Positions 27,492 to 36,446 of a stretch of 64,000 nt of DNA are shown here, in pieces (position 1 is the stretch's first letter; each line of letters begins with the position of its first letter). The position numbers and the translations under genes were made by a program. The DNA comes from Tenacibaculum sp. MAR_2009_124. GTDB taxonomy: Bacteria > Bacteroidota > Bacteroidia > Flavobacteriales > Flavobacteriaceae. The stretch is from NCBI RefSeq assembly GCF_900105455.1, contig NZ_FNSF01000007.1, positions 186,001 through 250,000 of the forward strand, given 5' to 3'. The notes under the pieces were generated by a model. The model saw nothing but the letters and a program-made list of their open reading frames with translations. It was not told the origin of the DNA and ran no database searches.

Positions 27492-28352
27492 ATGTTATCC
27501 ATAGATCCTAAAAATATTCCAACACAAAAATTACACGGGTATTTACTTGGAGCAGTCGCTCCAAGGCCTATTGCTTTTGCAAGTACCATTGATGAAAATG
27601 GGGTTCCAAATTTATCTCCTTTTAGTTTTTTTAATGTTTTTGGAGCAAATCCTCCAATAATGATTTTCTCTCCAGCAAGGAGTGTTCGAGCAAATACAAC
27701 AAAACACACTTTAGATAATGCCGAAGCAACAAAAGAGGTGGTGATAAATATTGTAAATTATGACATTGTACAACAAATGTCTTTAAGCAGTACAATGTAT
27801 CCAAAAGGAGTTAATGAGTTTGAAAAAGCTGGTTTAACAATGTTACCGTCTGACGAAGTAAAACCATTCAGGGTGGCCGAATCTCCTGTACAGTTTGAAT
27901 GTAAGGTAAATGATGTTATTTATACAGGAAGTGAAGGAGGAGCAGGGAATTTAATTGTTTGCGAGGTGGTTAAGCTACATATTAATGAAGATGTATTGGC
28001 AGAGGATGGAAGCATTGATCAGTACAAAATAGATTTAGTGGCCAGAGCAGGAGGAAGTTTCTATAGTAGAGCAAGAGATGGTTTTTTTGAAATTCCTAAG
28101 CCCTTATCCACTTTAGGTATTGGTGTCGATCGAATTCCTTTTGAAATTAGAAACAGTAAGGTGTTAACTGGGAATAATTTGGGGATGCTAGGGAATATAG
28201 AGCAACTCCCAACAGAAAATGATGTTAATAACTTTGCTAAAGAACAGCAGCGATTTGTTGGTGTATCTGAAGAAAAAAAGCATATTTTTGCACAAGAGTA
28301 TTTAGAAAATAATGATGTAGAAAGTGCTTGGAAAGTACTTTTATTAAAATAG
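27492..28352 (+). CDS. Flavin reductase family protein (FMN-binding split barrel)
   Basis: The 286-residue protein starts with the flavoprotein segment YLLGAVAPRPIAFASTIDEN and NLSPFSFFNVFG. It also has the NEFEKAGLT region typical of flavin reductase-like split-barrel proteins. A C-terminal extension of about 90 residues goes beyond the core barrel. It probably reduces or binds FMN; the physiological partner is unknown. The next gene starts 8 bases downstream, so the two are co-transcribed. Confidence 0.88.
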   Translation: MLSIDPKNIPTQKLHGYLLGAVAPRPIAFASTIDENGVPNLSPFSFFNVFGANPPIMIFSPARSVRANTTKHTLDNAEATKEVVINIVNYDIVQQMSLSSTMYPKGVNEFEKAGLTMLPSDEVKPFRVAESPVQFECKVNDVIYTGSEGGAGNLIVCEVVKLHINEDVLAEDGSIDQYKIDLVARAGGSFYSRARDGFFEIPKPLSTLGIGVDRIPFEIRNSKVLTGNNLGMLGNIEQLPTENDVNNFAKEQQRFVGVSEEKKHIFAQEYLENNDVESAWKVLLLK

Positions 28353-28359
28353 AAAAGTA

Positions 28360-28728
28360 ATGGAAGTAATTGGTAAAATTAAATTAGTCAACGAAACACA
28401 AACCTTTGGGAGTAACGGATTTAGAAAGCGTGAATTGGTAGTAACTACAGATGAGCAGTATCCTCAAATGATTATGATTGAGTTCATTCAAGATAAATGT
28501 GATTTATTAGATAGTTATCAAGTAGGGCAAGATGTGAAGGTTTCGATTAATTTAAGAGGACGAGAGTGGATTAACCCGCAAGGAGAGGCAAAATACTTTA
28601 ATTCTGTGCAAGGTTGGAGGATTGAGAATTTAGCGCAAGCAGCATCTCAAAATATTCCACCAGCGGACAGTTTTGCTCCAGCTCCGGATTTATCTTCAGA
28701 TAATGAGCCAGATGATTTACCATTCTAA
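28360..28728 (+). CDS. DUF3127 domain-containing protein
   Basis: The 122-residue product matches the Bacteroidota DUF3127 family (MEVIGKIKLVNETQTFGSNG, then RKRELVVTTDEQYPQ). It resembles an OB-fold barrel followed by an acidic, proline-rich tail ending DLPF, which recalls the tails of single-stranded DNA-binding proteins. DNA binding is a suggestion only. It overlaps no other gene and ends the flavin reductase transcript at the terminator at 28754. Confidence 0.85.
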   Translation: MEVIGKIKLVNETQTFGSNGFRKRELVVTTDEQYPQMIMIEFIQDKCDLLDSYQVGQDVKVSINLRGREWINPQGEAKYFNSVQGWRIENLAQAASQNIPPADSFAPAPDLSSDNEPDDLPF

Positions 28729-28753
28729 GTAAAGCATATATAAGAAAATTTAA

Positions 28754-28780
28754 AAAAGAGCGATAATCGCTCTTTTTTTT
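28754..28780 (+). terminator. Terminator after the DUF3127 gene
   Basis: AAAAGAGCGA (28754-28763), loop TAA, and its complement (28767-28776), running into a T-run. Confidence 0.9.
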
Positions 28781-28858
28781 GTGAAAAAATTAAGGGTTTC
28801 CGCGGAAAATTACATTTTATTTAACGGAAAACACATTTTTTAACAAGATAACGCTACT

Positions 28859-29018
28859 TATATTTGTAGTATTATTTCTCATCTAATGAGGATTAATTTA
28901 AGGGGAAACAAACCTTCTAGGATAAAAACTAGGAGGTTTTAGCTAAAATCGACTTTTAGAAGGGTATATATATATAAAACACCGTAATTGACTAAAAAAT
29001 CAATTGCGGTGTTTTTTT
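28859..29018 (+). ncRNA. Candidate small RNA or leader peptide unit
   Basis: An independent -7 element TATATTTG (28859-28866) lies after the previous terminator and points into 150 bases that end in a strong terminator (28976-29018). Inside are a hairpin (AAACCTTCTAG pairing with CTAGGAGGTTT, ending near 28939) and an 18-codon frame (28886-28942) coding for a very basic peptide that begins MRINLRGNK. Either a small RNA or a tiny peptide gene would fit. There is no homology evidence. Confidence 0.4.
28976..29018. terminator. Strong, probably bidirectional terminator
   Basis: AAAACACCGTAATTGA (28976-28991) pairs with TCAATTGCGGTGTTTT (29000-29015) with one wobble. A T-run follows on the plus strand and an A-run precedes it, so it also serves the minus-strand gene ending at 29036. 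Confidence 0.88.
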
Positions 29019-29035
29019 ATAGTGTAAGGTTATCT

Positions 29036-29665
29036 TTAGCTAACCATGCTAAAAATAGCCCATGCATAAATAGCGAAACGTAAGAAACGGAAAAGACCAA
29101 AAACAACAACTCCCTTCAATGGATATTTAATCATTCCAGCCGTCATACAGCTAATTGAAAATGGAAGAGGTAAAAGTGCACCGACTAAGATTAAAAAACC
29201 ACCCCATTTACTGGTGTTCTTTAAATGCTTTGCCATTTTTACTTCTAAATATTGTTTTACAGACTTTATTTTAAGAGCCGACCTACCAATAAAATAAGAG
29301 ATGATACCTCCCGAATATGACAAAAAAGCCAATATGGAAAGATTTATAACAGGCTCGGAAGTCTTTTTTGACCAAGCAATAAAAATCTCAGGAGGAATTA
29401 ATCCTAATATTGTTTCAGAAATGAAAAATGTAATTAAAACACCAACTCGAGAAAAAGTTTCAGTCATAGCCTGAAGCCCATCGTTAATATTATAAACATA
29501 TTTATTGAAAAGTACTAATCCAACAACTACAGCAACAATTGGCCAAAAAGCCTTTTTTAAACTTTCCCAAATAAACATATAAAACCCCGTTCGTTTATAG
29601 TAGATGTGAAGTCTTTTAGCTTTGGGTGATTTATTCTTCTTTTTTCTTTTTTTATTATTTTCCAT
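29036..29665 (-). CDS. VTT/YqaA-like small membrane protein
   Basis: The 209-residue protein has a very basic N-terminal tail (KKRKKKNKSPKAK), then about five hydrophobic segments. A central region (SETILGLIPPEIFIAW, then LLPLPFSISCMTAGM) resembles the VTT/SNARE-associated or DedA-like fold. These proteins act in the inner membrane in lipid or small-molecule movement; no specific substrate can be assigned. It has a good promoter at 29699-29730 and its own terminator. Confidence 0.7.
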   Translation of the reverse strand: MENNKKRKKKNKSPKAKRLHIYYKRTGFYMFIWESLKKAFWPIVAVVVGLVLFNKYVYNINDGLQAMTETFSRVGVLITFFISETILGLIPPEIFIAWSKKTSEPVINLSILAFLSYSGGIISYFIGRSALKIKSVKQYLEVKMAKHLKNTSKWGGFLILVGALLPLPFSISCMTAGMIKYPLKGVVVFGLFRFLRFAIYAWAIFSMVS

Positions 29666-29698
29666 CCGATACCTTTTTCACTCTGTTCTTAGAGGGGG

Positions 29699-29730
29699 CA
29701 AAAATACGAGGTAATCGCAGATAAATCAAA
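29699..29730 (-). promoter_or_regulatory. Promoter of the VTT-like gene
   Basis: On the minus strand TTTG (29730-29727) is followed by 20 bases and then TATTTTTG (29706-29699). This fits the flavobacterial TTG-N17-23-TAnnTTTG consensus. Confidence 0.7.
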
Positions 29731-29745
29731 CAAATAATGTTATAA

Positions 29746-31302
29746 TTATAATATTTGAGAGGCAGCTTCAGCACAACGTTCACCGTCCATTGCTGCAGAA
29801 ATAATACCACCAGCATAGCCACCGCCTTCACCACATGGAAACAAGCCTTTAATTTGAGGGTGTTCCAAGTTTTCTTTTCTTGGAATATTAACAGGAGATG
29901 ATGTGCGAGACTCTACACCAACAATATTAGCTTCAGATGTATAATATCCATGCATTTTTTTCCCAAATGCAGCAAACCCTTTTCTAAGTCTACTTCCAAT
30001 TATTTTAGGAAGCAGTGAATGAAGTGGAGAGGAATTTAATCCTGGTTGATACGATGTCTCATTCAGACTTGTTGATAGTCTTCCTTCAACAAAATCAGTG
30101 AGTCTTTGAGCGGGTGCTACTTGACTTTTCCCCCCAGCATCAAAAGCTAGTTTTTCTAAATCTCTTTGAAACTGAAGCCCTTTGAAAACACCAAACTCTT
30201 CATATTTCTTAAGATCCTTGTCTACATTTATTTCAACTACAATTCCAGAATTAGCGAATTTGTTATTTCTTCTTGAAGGCGACATTCCATTTACAACTAC
30301 TTCTCCATTTGCCGTGGCTGCAGGAACTATAAAGCCTCCTGGGCACATACAAAATGAATAAACACCTCTATTATTTGCTTGATGAACTAAGCTATAAGCA
30401 GCAGCTGGTAAAAGCTCATCTCGTTGACCAGAGCAACTATACTGAATTTGATCGATTAGTTCTTGAGGATGTTCAACACGAACTCCCATGGCAAAAGATT
30501 TTGCTTTTAAGAGAATATTATTTCTATTTAAAAGTTCGTAGATATCTCTCGCAGAATGTCCCGTGGCTAGAATTAAAGCATTTACAGCTAATTCTTTATT
30601 GTTTTGAAGGTGTACGGCTTTTATCTCATTATTTTTTATAATAAAATTGGTAACACGTGATTCAAAATGAACTTCACCTCCAAATTTTAAGATAGTTTCG
30701 CGGATGTTCGTAATAATTTTAGGAAGCTTGTTCGTTCCAATATGTGGATGTGCATCAATTAGAATTTGTTCAGTGGCCCCATGATATACAAGATTTTCAA
30801 AAATACGCCTTACATCTCCTCGTTTTAGGCTTCGAGTATATAGTTTTCCATCAGAGTAAGTACCTGCACCTCCTTCACCAAAACAGTAATTCGAATCTTC
30901 ATTTACTTCATGAAACTGATTTATAGCTCTAAGATCTCTTCTTCTGTCCTGAACATTTTTACCTCTTTCAAGTACAATAGGTTTATAACCTAATTCAATA
31001 CATCGAAGAGCAGCGTACATCCCAGCAGGGCCAAAGCCAATGATATGTATTTCTTTGGCATTTGAAACATCTTTGTAGTTAAATTCGTATTCGGTATTTT
31101 CTGGACCGGGTTCATTAATGTAGGCAGCTACTTTATAATTGAAAACAACTTCTTTTTTACGTGCATCAATTGATTTACGAAGTACTTTAATTTGGTTGAT
31201 ATTACTTGTAGGTATACTTAATTTTTTAGCGGCTTTCTTTTTAAGAATATCCTCTATTCGTTCCTCTCTTAAATTTACACGTAGTTGAAGTTCTTTCATC
31301 AT
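29746..31302 (-). CDS. NAD(P)/FAD-dependent oxidoreductase (COG2509-like)
   Basis: The 518-residue flavoprotein has an N-terminal domain of about 90 residues, then a Rossmann FAD site IIGFGPAGMYAALR, a middle YCFGEGGAGTYSDGKLYTR block and a C-terminal FPCGEGGGYAGGI that closes over the FAD. This is the pattern of the uncharacterised COG2509 dehydrogenases. Substrate unknown; cytoplasmic. It begins MMKEL; a TAGTTTTG -7 element lies 5 bases upstream of the start, implying an almost leaderless mRNA. It is divergent from the AtoE-type transporter. Confidence 0.88.
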   Translation of the reverse strand: MMKELQLRVNLREERIEDILKKKAAKKLSIPTSNINQIKVLRKSIDARKKEVVFNYKVAAYINEPGPENTEYEFNYKDVSNAKEIHIIGFGPAGMYAALRCIELGYKPIVLERGKNVQDRRRDLRAINQFHEVNEDSNYCFGEGGAGTYSDGKLYTRSLKRGDVRRIFENLVYHGATEQILIDAHPHIGTNKLPKIITNIRETILKFGGEVHFESRVTNFIIKNNEIKAVHLQNNKELAVNALILATGHSARDIYELLNRNNILLKAKSFAMGVRVEHPQELIDQIQYSCSGQRDELLPAAAYSLVHQANNRGVYSFCMCPGGFIVPAATANGEVVVNGMSPSRRNNKFANSGIVVEINVDKDLKKYEEFGVFKGLQFQRDLEKLAFDAGGKSQVAPAQRLTDFVEGRLSTSLNETSYQPGLNSSPLHSLLPKIIGSRLRKGFAAFGKKMHGYYTSEANIVGVESRTSSPVNIPRKENLEHPQIKGLFPCGEGGGYAGGIISAAMDGERCAEAASQIL

Positions 31303-31306
31303 CTTG

Positions 31307-31314
31307 CAAAACTA
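31307..31314 (-). promoter_or_regulatory. -7 element close to the oxidoreductase start
   Basis: TAGTTTTG on the minus strand fits TAnnTTTG and ends 5 bases before the ATG, so transcription would begin at or near the start codon. No -33 partner is clear. Confidence 0.35.
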
Positions 31315-31366
31315 GTTAAAACAATTTAGTCTATTTGATTATTTTTATCAAATCAAACTTTATCGC

Positions 31367-32746
31367 ATGAAGATTACTCAACTTATAGAAAAAGCATTTA
31401 AAAAATATTTACCTTCTCCTTTTACCATTGCTATACTACTTACATTGATAACCTTTGTTTTGGGGATTTTTTTTACGAAGCCTGAAAATAGTACGTTGTC
31501 GACATATTCACTAGAGGTTTTATCTTTTTGGGAGAAAGGAATTTGGACGAATGGTTTGTTGGTTTTTGCTTACCAAATGATGTTGATTTTAGTCTTGGGT
31601 CATGTATTGGTACTAAGTAAACCTGTAAGTAATTTAATTCTTCATGTTACAAAATACTGCACAAATACGGCAACTAGTGCTGCGGTTGTTAGCTGTACAA
31701 CAATGTTAGTGGCATTTTTTAATTGGGGTTTGGGATTAATTTTTGGAGCATTACTGGCAAGGAAAGTAGCTGAGTATGCCCAATCTAAAAACATCCCCTT
31801 AAATTATCCAATAATAGGGGCTGCAGGTTATGTGGGATTAATGGTATGGCATGGAGGTATCTCTGGGTCGGCTCCTATTAAAATTAATGAACCTGGTCAT
31901 ATTAAAAGTATTATGAAGTCAGTATCGTCAGAACAAGTTTTAAAACAAATCCCCGAGTTAATTAGTTATTCTGAAACTGTTTTTAGTTGGTGGAATTTAC
32001 TTACTTTTTTATTGGTGTTAGTAGGAGTTACTTTAACGTTTTATTTTTTAGGAAAGAAGTCAAAAGCTACGTTAATTAATTTGCCCGAGTATAAATTTTC
32101 TAAAGAGCTAAAAGGGACGACACATGCTGAAAAATTGGATAATTCTAAATGGTTAGCGTATGTTTTTGGATTATTAATTTTAGTGGCATTTATATATAGA
32201 TATACTGAAGATATGATAGCATTAAAGATAACACCTAATTTAATTAATTTTTTTATGCTGGGATTGGGGATTATACTTCATGGGAGTTTTAAAAATTTCA
32301 CAAATGCGGTAGGTGAATCTATAAGCGATGTGTCAGGAATTTTAATTCAATTTCCTTTGTATTTTGGCATTATGGGAATTATGAAAAGTACGGGAATGGT
32401 TACTTTAATTTCGGGTTTCTTTGTTTCAGTTTCAACGGCTACAACCTTACCAATATTTACGTTTTTTAGCGCGGGGTTGGTAAATGTTTTTGTTCCAAGT
32501 GGAGGAGGGCAATGGGTTGTGCAAGGTCCAATAGTTGTTGAAAGTGCTTTACAATTAGGTGTGCCCTTGCCGAAAGCTATCATGGCAATGGCTTATGGAG
32601 ATCAGGTAACTAATATGTTACAACCATTTTGGGCTTTACCTTTGTTAGGGATCACAAAGTTAAAGGCTCGAGAAATATTGCCATATACATTAGTAGCGAT
32701 GGTGGTTGGTAGCGCTATATATGTATTAGGACTTCTGATTTTTTAA
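31367..32746 (+). CDS. atoE: Short-chain fatty acid transporter, AtoE family
   Basis: The 459-residue membrane protein has about twelve hydrophobic segments. It shows the family blocks FNWGLGLIFGALLARKVA and MVWHGGISGSAPIKI, and the conserved NVFVPSGGGQWVVQGPI. The family is thought to import short-chain fatty acids such as butyrate across the inner membrane. No ato catabolic genes are adjacent. The start follows the standard AtoE N-terminus. Confidence 0.88.
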   Translation: MKITQLIEKAFKKYLPSPFTIAILLTLITFVLGIFFTKPENSTLSTYSLEVLSFWEKGIWTNGLLVFAYQMMLILVLGHVLVLSKPVSNLILHVTKYCTNTATSAAVVSCTTMLVAFFNWGLGLIFGALLARKVAEYAQSKNIPLNYPIIGAAGYVGLMVWHGGISGSAPIKINEPGHIKSIMKSVSSEQVLKQIPELISYSETVFSWWNLLTFLLVLVGVTLTFYFLGKKSKATLINLPEYKFSKELKGTTHAEKLDNSKWLAYVFGLLILVAFIYRYTEDMIALKITPNLINFFMLGLGIILHGSFKNFTNAVGESISDVSGILIQFPLYFGIMGIMKSTGMVTLISGFFVSVSTATTLPIFTFFSAGLVNVFVPSGGGQWVVQGPIVVESALQLGVPLPKAIMAMAYGDQVTNMLQPFWALPLLGITKLKAREILPYTLVAMVVGSAIYVLGLLIF

Positions 32747-33143
32747 TAGTAGGAATAATTTAGAGGCTAATTTTCTTATGATGATATTGAAGGTTTTAAA
32801 AATGGTTTTAACTAGATGCTCTTTATAGTTCTGCCTAATAAGTTCATTTAACGCGAAGACTTATGAATTATAGGTACTATACTTAAGAAAACCCATACCA
32901 CATGGTAATTACATTAAGATCTTTTTAGAGGAGTAGTTTTTGCTTTAACATAGCTTTGTAATACAGAACTCAAGAGTTTTATTCATATGGACGTTTTAAT
33001 ACGCATTTGGAGTAAATTGGGGTAATTACAAAACGCAATGATTGGAGATTTTGACTTTTTCATCTTTTGATAGAAAGATATAAACTCAACTATCATTGAA
33101 AAGTGGTATTTTTAACGCTTGAATGTAGGTAACAAGGTGTATA
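32747..33143. other. Intergenic region, 397 bp
   Basis: This lies between two plus-strand genes. I find no strong hairpin, no repeat and no credible small gene. TATTTTTA near 33110 is one base off a -7 element and may serve aat. Confidence 0.5.
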
Positions 33144-33767
33144 ATGATTTGGTTAGGTAAAGAGATTTCGTTTCCTCCGAATAGTATAGCTTCTGAAGAA
33201 GGTATTATTGCGTTGGGAGGAGATTTGTCGGTCGAAAGACTAAAGTATGCATATGAAAGAGGAATTTTTCCATGGTTTAATGAAGGAGAACCTATTGTTT
33301 GGTATAATCCGCATGAAAGGATGGTGCTTTTTCCTGAAGAGGTTAGAATCTCGAAATCAATGAAGCAAATTCAAAGGAAAAACGATTTTATAATTACTGA
33401 AAACAAGGCTTTTGCTGAAGTTATTTTCAATTGTAAGTATATTAATAGATCTGATCAATTTGGAACGTGGATAACTGATGACATGCAAGAGGCTTATTTG
33501 GAATTACATAGAGCTGGATTAGCAAAGTCTATAGAAGTTTGGCGTAATCATAAAATGGTTGGAGGCTTGTATGGAGTAGATACAGGAAATGGTGTGTTTT
33601 GTGGAGAGAGTATGTTTAGTAAGGAAAGCAACATGAGTAAAATAGCTTTTATACATTTAGCAAAAAACTGTAATTACAAAATGATCGACTGTCAGGTTTA
33701 TAATGATCATTTGGCAAGTTTAGGAGCTAGGGAAATATCTCGTGATGACTTTTTGAAATTACTTTAG
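33144..33767 (+). CDS. aat: Leucyl/phenylalanyl-tRNA--protein transferase
   Basis: The 207-residue enzyme carries the Aat signatures LGGDLSVERLKYAYERGIFP, WYNPHERMVLFP and GGLYGVDTGNGVFCGESMFS. It attaches Leu or Phe to proteins with N-terminal Arg or Lys, marking them for ClpS-ClpAP in the N-end rule pathway. Length and motifs are standard. Confidence 0.96.
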   Translation: MIWLGKEISFPPNSIASEEGIIALGGDLSVERLKYAYERGIFPWFNEGEPIVWYNPHERMVLFPEEVRISKSMKQIQRKNDFIITENKAFAEVIFNCKYINRSDQFGTWITDDMQEAYLELHRAGLAKSIEVWRNHKMVGGLYGVDTGNGVFCGESMFSKESNMSKIAFIHLAKNCNYKMIDCQVYNDHLASLGAREISRDDFLKLL

Positions 33768-33892
33768 TAATTCTTTACATAGAACGAATAAAAATATACA
33801 ATTTGGCTTGCTCAAAAATCTTCATTTTCGTTACCATCATTTCAAACATCAACTGATACAAATACAATCGTAATAGTATCGATACATATAGA

Positions 33893-33929
33893 AAAATTCA
33901 AGATATAGCCGAAACTATTCTTGAATTTT
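33893..33929. terminator. Bidirectional terminator between aat and the helicase gene
   Basis: AAAATTCAAGATATAG pairs with CTATTCTTGAATTTT around the loop CCGAAA. A- and T-rich flanks on both sides suit the convergent genes. Confidence 0.75.
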
Positions 33930-33953
33930 AGTATGATTTTGTATTCTTTTTTT

Positions 33954-35294
33954 TTAATTAGAAAAACCTCTATTTCTTGAATTGCTATTTTTATTATTAG
34001 GCTTTTTCGAACTTTTAGAACCTCTATTATCTCTATCTCTATCTCTATCTCTATTTCTATTTCCGTTTCTATTGCGAGATCGTGGTTTTTTTTGAGTACT
34101 AGAACGTTCTTTTTTCTCTCTTTGAACAGGTGTAGATGTTTCTTCAATTTCCTGAGTATCCTGCATAAAAGGATGGTCTCCAAGATTAGGAACTTTCTGT
34201 TTTATTAATTTTTCTATATCTTTTAAATAAGGTCTTTCTTCACCCATACAAAAAGAAATAGCAGTTCCACTGGCATTCGCTCTACCCGTTCTTCCAATAC
34301 GATGAACATAGGTTTCGGGGACATTAGGTAAATCGTGATTTATTACTAGTGATAATTCATCGACATCAATACCTCTTGCAGCAATATCTGTAGCCACTAA
34401 AACTTTAAGTTTTCCTTCTTTAAATGCACTAAGTGCTTTTTGACGAGCGGCTTGTGATTTATTACCATGAATAGCGGCAGCTTTAATATCAGCTTTTTCT
34501 AGTTTCTTGACAATTTTATTGGCACCATGCTTCGTTCTCGAAAAAACAAGAACTGATTTGTCTTTTGCTTCATTTAAAAGGTGCACGAGTAATTTAGGTT
34601 TATTTTGTTTACTAACAAAGTAAATACCCTGTGTTACTTTTTCAGCTGTGGCTTGTTGTGGCTTTATGGTTACTCTTTCGAAATCACCTAACATCTTTTT
34701 AGAAAGCTCAACTATTGATTTAGGCATCGTAGCTGAGAAAAAAAGAGATTGTCTTTTTGCAGGTAATTTTGCGATTATTTTTTTGATATCATGAATAAAC
34801 CCCATATCAAGCATTTGATCGGCTTCATCCAATACAACATGCTTCAAATCTTTAAAAGAAATATGTCCTAGATCCATTAAATCAAGTAATCGACCAGGAG
34901 TAGCGATAAGAATATCTACTCCATATTGCAAGGTTTTAATTTGTTGCACAGGTTTTACTCCACCAAAAATCATAGCGGTTTTTAAGTTCGTATACTTAAT
35001 GTATGCATTAAAGTTATCACCTATCTGTATAGCGAGTTCTCTTGTTGGTGCAATAATCAAAGCTTTTACTTTACGTTTACCTTTGATTTTTATCGTGTCC
35101 TTTATTAAATTATTTAATATAGGAATCCCGAAGGCTGCTGTTTTCCCAGTACCTGTTTGAGCGACTCCTAATAGGTCTTTACCTTCAAGTAAAATTGGAA
35201 TAGATTGTTGTTGTATTGGTGTTGGTTGTTTGTATCCCTGTTCTTCAAGAGCTTTTAGCAATGGTGCTTCTAGCCCTAATTCTTTAAATGTCAT
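33954..35294 (-). CDS. DEAD-box RNA helicase, RhlE type
   Basis: The 446-residue protein has a Q motif (FKELGLEAPLLKALEEQGYK), motif I AQTGTGKTAAF, motif II DEADQMLD, SAT, and motif VI HRIGRTGRA. The C-terminal tail (about 395-446) is Arg/Asn/Asp-rich low complexity, RNRDRDRDRDN-like, probably for RNA contact. It should unwind or remodel RNA, for example in ribosome assembly or cold adaptation. A TATTTTTG -7 element lies at 35318-35311. Confidence 0.93.
   Translation of the reverse strand: MTFKELGLEAPLLKALEEQGYKQPTPIQQQSIPILLEGKDLLGVAQTGTGKTAAFGIPILNNLIKDTIKIKGKRKVKALIIAPTRELAIQIGDNFNAYIKYTNLKTAMIFGGVKPVQQIKTLQYGVDILIATPGRLLDLMDLGHISFKDLKHVVLDEADQMLDMGFIHDIKKIIAKLPAKRQSLFFSATMPKSIVELSKKMLGDFERVTIKPQQATAEKVTQGIYFVSKQNKPKLLVHLLNEAKDKSVLVFSRTKHGANKIVKKLEKADIKAAAIHGNKSQAARQKALSAFKEGKLKVLVATDIAARGIDVDELSLVINHDLPNVPETYVHRIGRTGRANASGTAISFCMGEERPYLKDIEKLIKQKVPNLGDHPFMQDTQEIEETSTPVQREKKERSSTQKKPRSRNRNGNRNRDRDRDRDNRGSKSSKKPNNKNSNSRNRGFSN
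34031..34054 (-). repeat. Hexamer repeat inside the helicase tail
   Basis: Four perfect CTCTAT units on the plus strand, plus imperfect flanking copies, encode Arg-Asp dipeptides in the helicase tail. Slippage would change tail length in steps of two residues without a frameshift. Confidence 0.85.
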
Positions 35295-35310
35295 ATATTA
35301 GTATAAGGGG

Positions 35311-35318
35311 CAAAAATA
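35311..35318 (-). promoter_or_regulatory. -7 promoter element of the helicase gene
   Basis: TATTTTTG on the minus strand, 16 bases before the start codon; no clear -33 TTG. Confidence 0.5.
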
Positions 35319-35433
35319 AGCTTATATTTTTCAGCAGAGGGAGTTGTTCTGAGAAATGTTAATATATTATCAGAATCTATGATGGTTTTTGTATATGAAA
35401 ATTATAAATAGTAGTTCAAAAACTATAAGAATA

Positions 35434-36321
35434 TTATAATTGTAAAAATTTTATATAGTTGTTCAATGTATCTGGATAGAAATTTTTTAAGACAATGGCA
35501 ACTAGAATTAAAATTACTGCAACGATTATAAGGGTAATAATGAAAACAATAAACAACATTACAAAAAATCTAATAAGCTTTAAAAGTGTTTGCTTAAAAT
35601 TAAGATTGTACAGACGTTTAAAGGTATATAAATAGTAAAAAACCGATAGTACAGTACTATAAAAGAATAAAGATGGATGAATAAAAACGGTCATTAAAAA
35701 AAGAATACAAGAAAAGAACATGGTTGTTCCTGCTAAATAAGAATTTATAATAATGTGTTCCCCGTAGTTATGAGGTTTTTTAAATGTCCATTTGCTTATG
35801 AGTGCATAAACAGGAATAGAAAGAAAAGTTATGATGTTGAAAAACTTTAAGAAGTAACTAATGTATGATTCAGTAAATTTTAAACGAGCTTTTGCTTTGT
35901 TTTTTTGTTTCTTTTGTTTTGATAACTCTTCAGGACTTACATTTTTTATATTCGATAAATCTTTAGTGGCTATCTTTTGTAATTGTTCAATTTCAGTTTT
36001 ATTAAAAACAAACTGAGTTTTTGAAAAACTACTGTAAAAGATATTAAATATAATAATTGATGCAGCAGCACCTACTGCGAGATAAGCAAAAGGGTTTACA
36101 TATTTTTTTCGGACCCCGTTTAAATACTCATTTAAGACTTTTTGAGGACGAATAAGGAGTTCTTTTAGGGTTTTAAAAAACAAACTATCTAAGCCTAGCA
36201 TAGCAAAAAGTTCGACCATTAAAAAGTGAAAGGTGATTCGCGATTTTATGATTTTTGCTCCGCAATTATCACAAAATAGAGCATCGTCTTCAAGCCCGTT
36301 GTTGCAGTTCTTACAAGTCAT
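35434..36321 (-). CDS. DUF3667 family zinc-ribbon membrane protein
   Basis: The 295-residue protein starts with a zinc ribbon (CKNC and CDNC within the first 22 residues). The DUF3667 core follows (LLIRPQKVLNEYLNGVRKKY, then VNPFAYLAVG), with about five membrane segments. A charged Lys-rich loop lies between segments at about 130-150. Function of the family is unknown; it is common in Bacteroidota. It has its own -7 element TACTTTTG at 36355-36348. Confidence 0.85.
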   Translation of the reverse strand: MTCKNCNNGLEDDALFCDNCGAKIIKSRITFHFLMVELFAMLGLDSLFFKTLKELLIRPQKVLNEYLNGVRKKYVNPFAYLAVGAAASIIIFNIFYSSFSKTQFVFNKTEIEQLQKIATKDLSNIKNVSPEELSKQKKQKNKAKARLKFTESYISYFLKFFNIITFLSIPVYALISKWTFKKPHNYGEHIIINSYLAGTTMFFSCILFLMTVFIHPSLFFYSTVLSVFYYLYTFKRLYNLNFKQTLLKLIRFFVMLFIVFIITLIIVAVILILVAIVLKNFYPDTLNNYIKFLQL

Positions 36322-36347
36322 TTTAGTTGTTAGTTTGTTTTCTCACG

Positions 36348-36355
36348 GCAAAAGT
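36348..36355 (-). promoter_or_regulatory. -7 promoter element of the DUF3667 gene
   Basis: TACTTTTG on the minus strand, 26 bases before the start codon; fits TAnnTTTG. Confidence 0.5.
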
Positions 36356-36397
36356 ATACAAAAAAAAGTAATGCCTCTTGTCGTTTTTTGAATCAAA

Positions 36398-36425
36398 AAA
36401 ACCTCAGCAATATTGCTGAGGTTTT
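36398..36425. terminator. Perfect palindromic terminator after the CocE/NonD hydrolase gene
   Basis: AAAACCTCAGCAAT is followed directly by its exact complement; A-rich on the left, so on the minus strand it ends in a T-run. Confidence 0.85.
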
Positions 36426-36446
36426 AACATAACAAAAGTTTGTTTT

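Noticed and set aside
34031..34054. Hexamer repeat as a phase-variation switch
   Set aside because: Six-base changes keep the reading frame, so it can only alter tail length, not turn the gene off.
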